Below, in pieces: positions 6,690 to 9,527 of a DNA stretch of 9,527 nucleotides; position 1 is the first letter of the stretch; each line of letters starts with the position of its first letter. Below the pieces are notes generated by a model. That model ran no database searches. It saw only the letters and a list, made by a program, of their open reading frames with translations, and was not told where the DNA came from. A program made the position numbers and the translations under genes. The DNA comes from Bacteroidota bacterium (GTDB taxonomy: Bacteria; Bacteroidota; Bacteroidia; Chitinophagales; Chitinophagaceae): contig CANETM010000051.1 in the NCBI GenBank assembly GCA_947441205.1, positions 1 through 9,527 of the forward strand. The letters run 5' to 3'.

Positions 6690-7781
6690 GTGAAAAAATT
6701 AGATTGGTACATATTAAAAAAGTTTTTGAGAGTATTTTTTTTCTCCATTTTTTTATTTGCAGTCATCGCTGTTGTTATTGATATTAGCGAAAAAACGGAT
6801 GATTTTGTTAGCACAGGATTATCGGCTACTGAAATTTTTACGCACTATTATATTGGCTTCATACCGCATATCATTGCTTTGTTATTCCCCTTATTTGTAT
6901 TTATTGCTGTTATTTTTTTCACCTCCAAAATGGCAGGTCAAACAGAAATTGTAGCCATTATTGCAAGTGGCACTACTTATAACAGATGGTTAAGGCCTTA
7001 TTGGATTGGAGGGGTATTATTAGGTTCATTATTATGGGTATCCAATCAATGGCTTATACCTAAAGCTGAAAAGGTGAGAGGTAGTTTTGAAGCTGCTTAT
7101 ATCGATGCAAATTCCACCTATAATGCCCTTTTAACTTCTTCCTCAGATATTTATTTTAGGATTGATTCTTTTACCTATGCAGGCATTTATAATTATGATA
7201 CTTCTAATAGTAGAGGAAATGGTTTTTTTGCTTATAAAGTAGAAAAAGGCAAAGTGGTATATAATTTAAGAGCGGAGAATATTCAATGGGATACTGCAAC
7301 AAAAAATTGGCGTTTAGTCGAAGTACTAGAAAGAAAAATATTGAATGATAAAGAAATTGTGAATGTTGCAGTTGAGCTTAGAAAAAACTATCCATTTAAG
7401 CCAGTTGATATTAAAAAGGATAGATACACAAAAGATAAACTCACTACACCTCAACTTATTCAACAAATTAAATTGGAGGAATTGAGAGGGGCTGAAGGGC
7501 TTAACGAGTTGAAAATTGAAAGGTATCGCCGTGACGCTTCGCCAGTTACTGTATTACTTTTAACCCTTATTGGCGCCATCGTTGCCGGGAAAAAAGTGCG
7601 AGGAGGTAGTGGCTCACATTTGGCCCTGGGCTTTATTATTGCTGCGTTATTTATTATTACCGATCGCTTCTCTACGATCTTCTCCACAAAAGGGAATTTA
7701 CCCCCATTATTGGCTGCATGGATACCCAATATGATTTTTATATGGGTGGTTTATTATTTGTACAAAAAAGCGCCTAAATAA
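6690..7781 (+). CDS. LptF/LptG-family (YjgP/YjgQ) lipopolysaccharide transport permease
   Basis: Inner-membrane permease of the LptB2FG transporter, which extracts lipopolysaccharide from the inner membrane and feeds it to the periplasmic bridge. The 363 residues show the family layout: three spans near 14-31, 59-79 and 104-122, a periplasmic beta-jellyroll domain of about 150 residues (125-275), then spans near 284-300, 308-326 and 338-357. Recognisable family segments are KKLDWYILKKF at the N-terminus, GQTEIVAIIASG at 83-94, and the RYRRDASPV..LLLTLIGA stretch at 278-296, matching the family's HRR..P..CL..ALIG region. The start is GTG at 6690, 10 bases after the tgt stop; the first in-frame ATG is at residue 81 and would remove the first two membrane spans. 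LptF and LptG cannot be told apart here, and a second copy must lie elsewhere if the complex is a heterodimer. Confidence 0.9.
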   Translation: MKKLDWYILKKFLRVFFFSIFLFAVIAVVIDISEKTDDFVSTGLSATEIFTHYYIGFIPHIIALLFPLFVFIAVIFFTSKMAGQTEIVAIIASGTTYNRWLRPYWIGGVLLGSLLWVSNQWLIPKAEKVRGSFEAAYIDANSTYNALLTSSSDIYFRIDSFTYAGIYNYDTSNSRGNGFFAYKVEKGKVVYNLRAENIQWDTATKNWRLVEVLERKILNDKEIVNVAVELRKNYPFKPVDIKKDRYTKDKLTTPQLIQQIKLEELRGAEGLNELKIERYRRDASPVTVLLLTLIGAIVAGKKVRGGSGSHLALGFIIAALFIITDRFSTIFSTKGNLPPLLAAWIPNMIFIWVVYYLYKKAPK

Positions 7782-7793
7782 GTCATTTTTAGT

Positions 7794-7801
7794 TAACTTT
7801 A
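7794..7801 (+). promoter_or_regulatory. Weak -7 promoter element (TAACTTTA) ahead of citrate synthase
   Basis: TAACTTTA matches TAnnTTTG except for the last base. It lies in the 65-base gap between the permease and citrate synthase genes. A start near 7806 would give a leader of about 40 bases. No -33 TTTG is seen at the proper distance, so this is only a candidate. Confidence 0.25.
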
Positions 7802-7834
7802 CGTGCCATTTTAAAACGGCAATCATCATAAACT

Positions 7835-7839
7835 AAAGG
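7835..7839 (+). promoter_or_regulatory. Shine-Dalgarno-like AAAGG before citrate synthase
   Basis: AAAGG ends 7 bases before the citrate synthase ATG at 7847, a normal ribosome-binding distance. It is one of few purine-rich sites in front of any gene in the window and supports the chosen start. Confidence 0.45.
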
Positions 7840-7846
7840 TGCATTT

Positions 7847-9169
7847 ATGGAAGCGATTAAAAATCTGTTCAGTGTAAAAGCAACAGCAGCTGCTGCTGAA
7901 ATAAAAGAAATTATTAAAACACACGGTGAAAAGAAAATTGGAGATGTAACGCTTGCACAAGTATACCAAGGAATGCGAGGTATTACTGGTTTAGTTACAG
8001 AAACAAGTTTATTAGATGCACAGGAAGGAATTCGTTTCCGCGGATTTTCTATTCCAGAGTTGCAAGATAAATTACCAAAAGCACCAAAAGGTGATGAACC
8101 CTTGCCAGAAGGCTTATTTTATTTAATGATGGTTGGTGAAATACCCACTAATGAGGATGTAAAGGAGATAACTAATAATTGGCAAAGAAGAAGCCATGTG
8201 CCTTCACATGTATTTGATGTCATTGATGCATTTCCTATTGGTGCTCACCCAATGACAATGTATGTTGCTGCGGTGATGGCATTACAAACTGAAAGTAAAT
8301 TTTCAGCTGAGTATGCTAAAGGAATGAATAAGAAAGATTATTGGCAGTATACTTATGATGACTCGATGGATTTAATCGCAAGATTACCAAGAATTGCTGC
8401 TTACATATATCGTAGAAAATATAAGAACAACCAACATATTCATCCAAACGGATTACTAGATTGGGCAGGCAACCTTGCTTATATGATGGGCTTTGAAGAT
8501 GAAAGCACAAAAGAATTAATGCGTTTATACATGACCATTCATGCTGACCATGAAGGTGGCAATGTTTCGGCACATACTACACACTTAGTAGGTTCTGCAT
8601 TGAGCGATCCTTATTTAAGTTATGCAGCAGGTATGAATGGATTAGCTGGTCCTTTACATGGATTAGCTAACCAAGAAGTAATCAAATGGATTTTTGAAAT
8701 GCAGGAAGCAATTGGTTCAGATAGCCCAACTAAAGAACAAATTGTGGATTATGTTCAAAAAACTTTGGCTTCAGGAAAAGTAGTACCAGGATATGGCCAC
8801 GCGGTATTAAGAAAAACAGATCCTCGTTTTACAGCACAAATGGAATTTGGAAAAAAACACTTACCTGATGACAAATTAGTGAACACTGTTTGGAATATTT
8901 ATGAAACTGTACCACCTATTTTAGAGTCATTAGGAAAAGTAAAAAATCCTTGGCCAAATGTGGACGCACATAGTGGTGCATTATTAGTTCATTATGGTAT
9001 CGTTGAATATGAATTCTATACTGTATTATTTGCAGTTAGTCGTGCCTTAGGTGTATTAGCTAGTTTAACATGGGATCGTGCATTGGGCTTCCCATTAGAG
9101 CGTCCAAAATCAGTAACGACCGCTGCTGTGAAAGATTGGATAGATGGTGTCGGAGAAAATTTAATCTAA
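7847..9169 (+). CDS. gltA: Citrate synthase, type I (mitochondrial-like)
   Basis: Condenses oxaloacetate and acetyl-CoA to citrate, the entry step of the TCA cycle, in the cytoplasm. The 440-residue sequence closely follows the animal mitochondrial enzyme rather than the E. coli hexameric one: IHADHEGGNVSAH at 231-243, MNGLAGPLHGLANQE at 263-277, VVPGYGHAVLRKTDPR at 312-327, NPWPNVDAHSG at 367-377 and RALGFPLERPKS at 411-422. The catalytic trio is H271, H318 and D373, equivalent to pig H274, H320 and D375; H235 and R327 match oxaloacetate-binding H238 and R329. There is no mitochondrial-type presequence. Type I enzymes are dimers without the NADH allosteric site of the Gram-negative type II form, so NADH inhibition is not expected (inference). 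The gene is monocistronic by layout: a 65-base gap before it and a hairpin terminator after it. Confidence 0.96.
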   Translation: MEAIKNLFSVKATAAAAEIKEIIKTHGEKKIGDVTLAQVYQGMRGITGLVTETSLLDAQEGIRFRGFSIPELQDKLPKAPKGDEPLPEGLFYLMMVGEIPTNEDVKEITNNWQRRSHVPSHVFDVIDAFPIGAHPMTMYVAAVMALQTESKFSAEYAKGMNKKDYWQYTYDDSMDLIARLPRIAAYIYRRKYKNNQHIHPNGLLDWAGNLAYMMGFEDESTKELMRLYMTIHADHEGGNVSAHTTHLVGSALSDPYLSYAAGMNGLAGPLHGLANQEVIKWIFEMQEAIGSDSPTKEQIVDYVQKTLASGKVVPGYGHAVLRKTDPRFTAQMEFGKKHLPDDKLVNTVWNIYETVPPILESLGKVKNPWPNVDAHSGALLVHYGIVEYEFYTVLFAVSRALGVLASLTWDRALGFPLERPKSVTTAAVKDWIDGVGENLI

Positions 9170-9178
9170 AATATAGTC

Positions 9179-9212
9179 GTAAAAGAGCAATGAAAATTCG
9201 TTGCTCTTTTAC
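9179..9212 (+). terminator. Intrinsic terminator after citrate synthase
   Basis: A perfect 12-bp inverted repeat (arms 9179-9190 and 9201-9212) around a 10-base loop, beginning 9 bases after the citrate synthase stop. The downstream arm contains GCTCTTTT, so the U-run is within the stem; the mirrored AAAAGAGC means it could also work on the other strand. It separates citrate synthase from the tRNA gene. Confidence 0.85.
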
Positions 9213-9233
9213 ATTTGAGCTAATATTTTATTT

Positions 9234-9306
<73 letters not shown>

Positions 9307-9309
9307 CAT

Positions 9310-9527
9310 ATGAGTTGTGGTAAATTCCTGGTTTTATTCGTTTTATTTTTTATTACAGTTGGGCAAGTAACTGCTCAAAATAACCCGGTGCGTATAAAGG
9401 TGACCGATAAAAATGGTAAACCATTTAGCATGGCATTTGTCTTGTATTACCAACAAGTAAAACCCACTGAAAAATTTAATATACAAACAGCAAAAAAAAT
9501 AACGGTAGACTCTTTGGGTGTTGCTGA
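9310..9527 (+). CDS. Secreted protein with a possible carboxypeptidase-regulatory-like domain, 3' end cut by window
   Basis: An open frame from ATG at 9310 to the window edge gives 72 complete codons. The N-terminus looks like a signal peptide: lysine at residue 5, hydrophobic core about 6-17, and a VTAQ end near 20-23, with no lipobox cysteine. The next segment (PVRIKVTDKNGKPFSMAFV, 26-44) resembles the opening strands of a carboxypeptidase-regulatory-like beta-sandwich, the domain found at the start of many Bacteroidota outer-membrane and surface proteins, including TonB-dependent receptors. The remainder is outside the window, so the function cannot be named. The start is only three bases after the tRNA-Ala 3' end. 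The only earlier in-frame ATG (9265) is in the tRNA anticodon loop and would spoil the signal peptide. Confidence 0.75.
   Translation, partial: MSCGKFLVLFVLFFITVGQVTAQNNPVRIKVTDKNGKPFSMAFVLYYQQVKPTEKFNIQTAKKITVDSLGVA

Noticed and set aside
7460..7729. Minus-strand open frame of 89 codons within the LptF/G gene
   Set aside because: It lies opposite conserved membrane segments and has no recognisable domain; likewise the other short antisense frames at 38-262, 6127-6369, 6590-6814 and 8316-8573.
7806..7823. TGCC...GGCA inverted repeat before citrate synthase, considered as a terminator for the permease or a leader element
   Set aside because: Only four pairs plus a mismatched interior, and no following T-run; too weak to support either role.

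Overview
The window is ordinary chromosomal DNA from a Bacteroidota bacterium, probably of the Chitinophagaceae or a nearby family. This rests on low GC content, TAnnTTTG-type promoter elements, few clear Shine-Dalgarno sequences, 'AQ'-type signal peptide ends, and a gene set typical of that phylum (pssA-purS-rsmI, tgt followed by a YjgP/YjgQ permease, a mitochondrial-type citrate synthase). The family-level placement is an inference from protein resemblance, not from a search. There are no insertion sequences, phage genes, CRISPR arrays or long non-coding stretches. Coding density is very high and no gap between genes exceeds about 70 bases.

Layout. Positions 1-1699 hold three tightly spaced plus-strand genes: the 3' part of pssA (phosphatidylserine synthase), purS (purine synthesis) and rsmI (16S rRNA 2'-O-methyltransferase). 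After a 66-base gap comes a secreted M1-family zinc aminopeptidase (1766-3712). It converges on a minus-strand pair, a membrane-anchored family 2 glycosyltransferase (5501-4374) overlapping rsmG (4404-3766). A perfect 20-bp inverted repeat between the converging genes is a probable two-way terminator. From 5540 the plus strand carries tgt (tRNA queuosine insertion) and an LptF/LptG-family permease, then citrate synthase (7847-9169) with its own terminator, then tRNA-Ala(GGC) (9234-9306). A secreted protein gene starts three bases after the tRNA and runs off the window.

The genes do not form one pathway. They are housekeeping functions: phospholipid and lipopolysaccharide envelope work (pssA, lptF/G, probably the glycosyltransferase), RNA modification (rsmI, rsmG, tgt), purine synthesis and the TCA cycle. 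I see no undescribed multigene system. The points most worth a second look are small: a Tgt in which all four canonical zinc-ligand positions are substituted; a 38-base divergent promoter region in which each start codon lies exactly 4 bases after a TAnnTTTG element, predicting leaderless messages in both directions; a coding sequence starting 3 bases after a tRNA; and a eukaryote-like citrate synthase.
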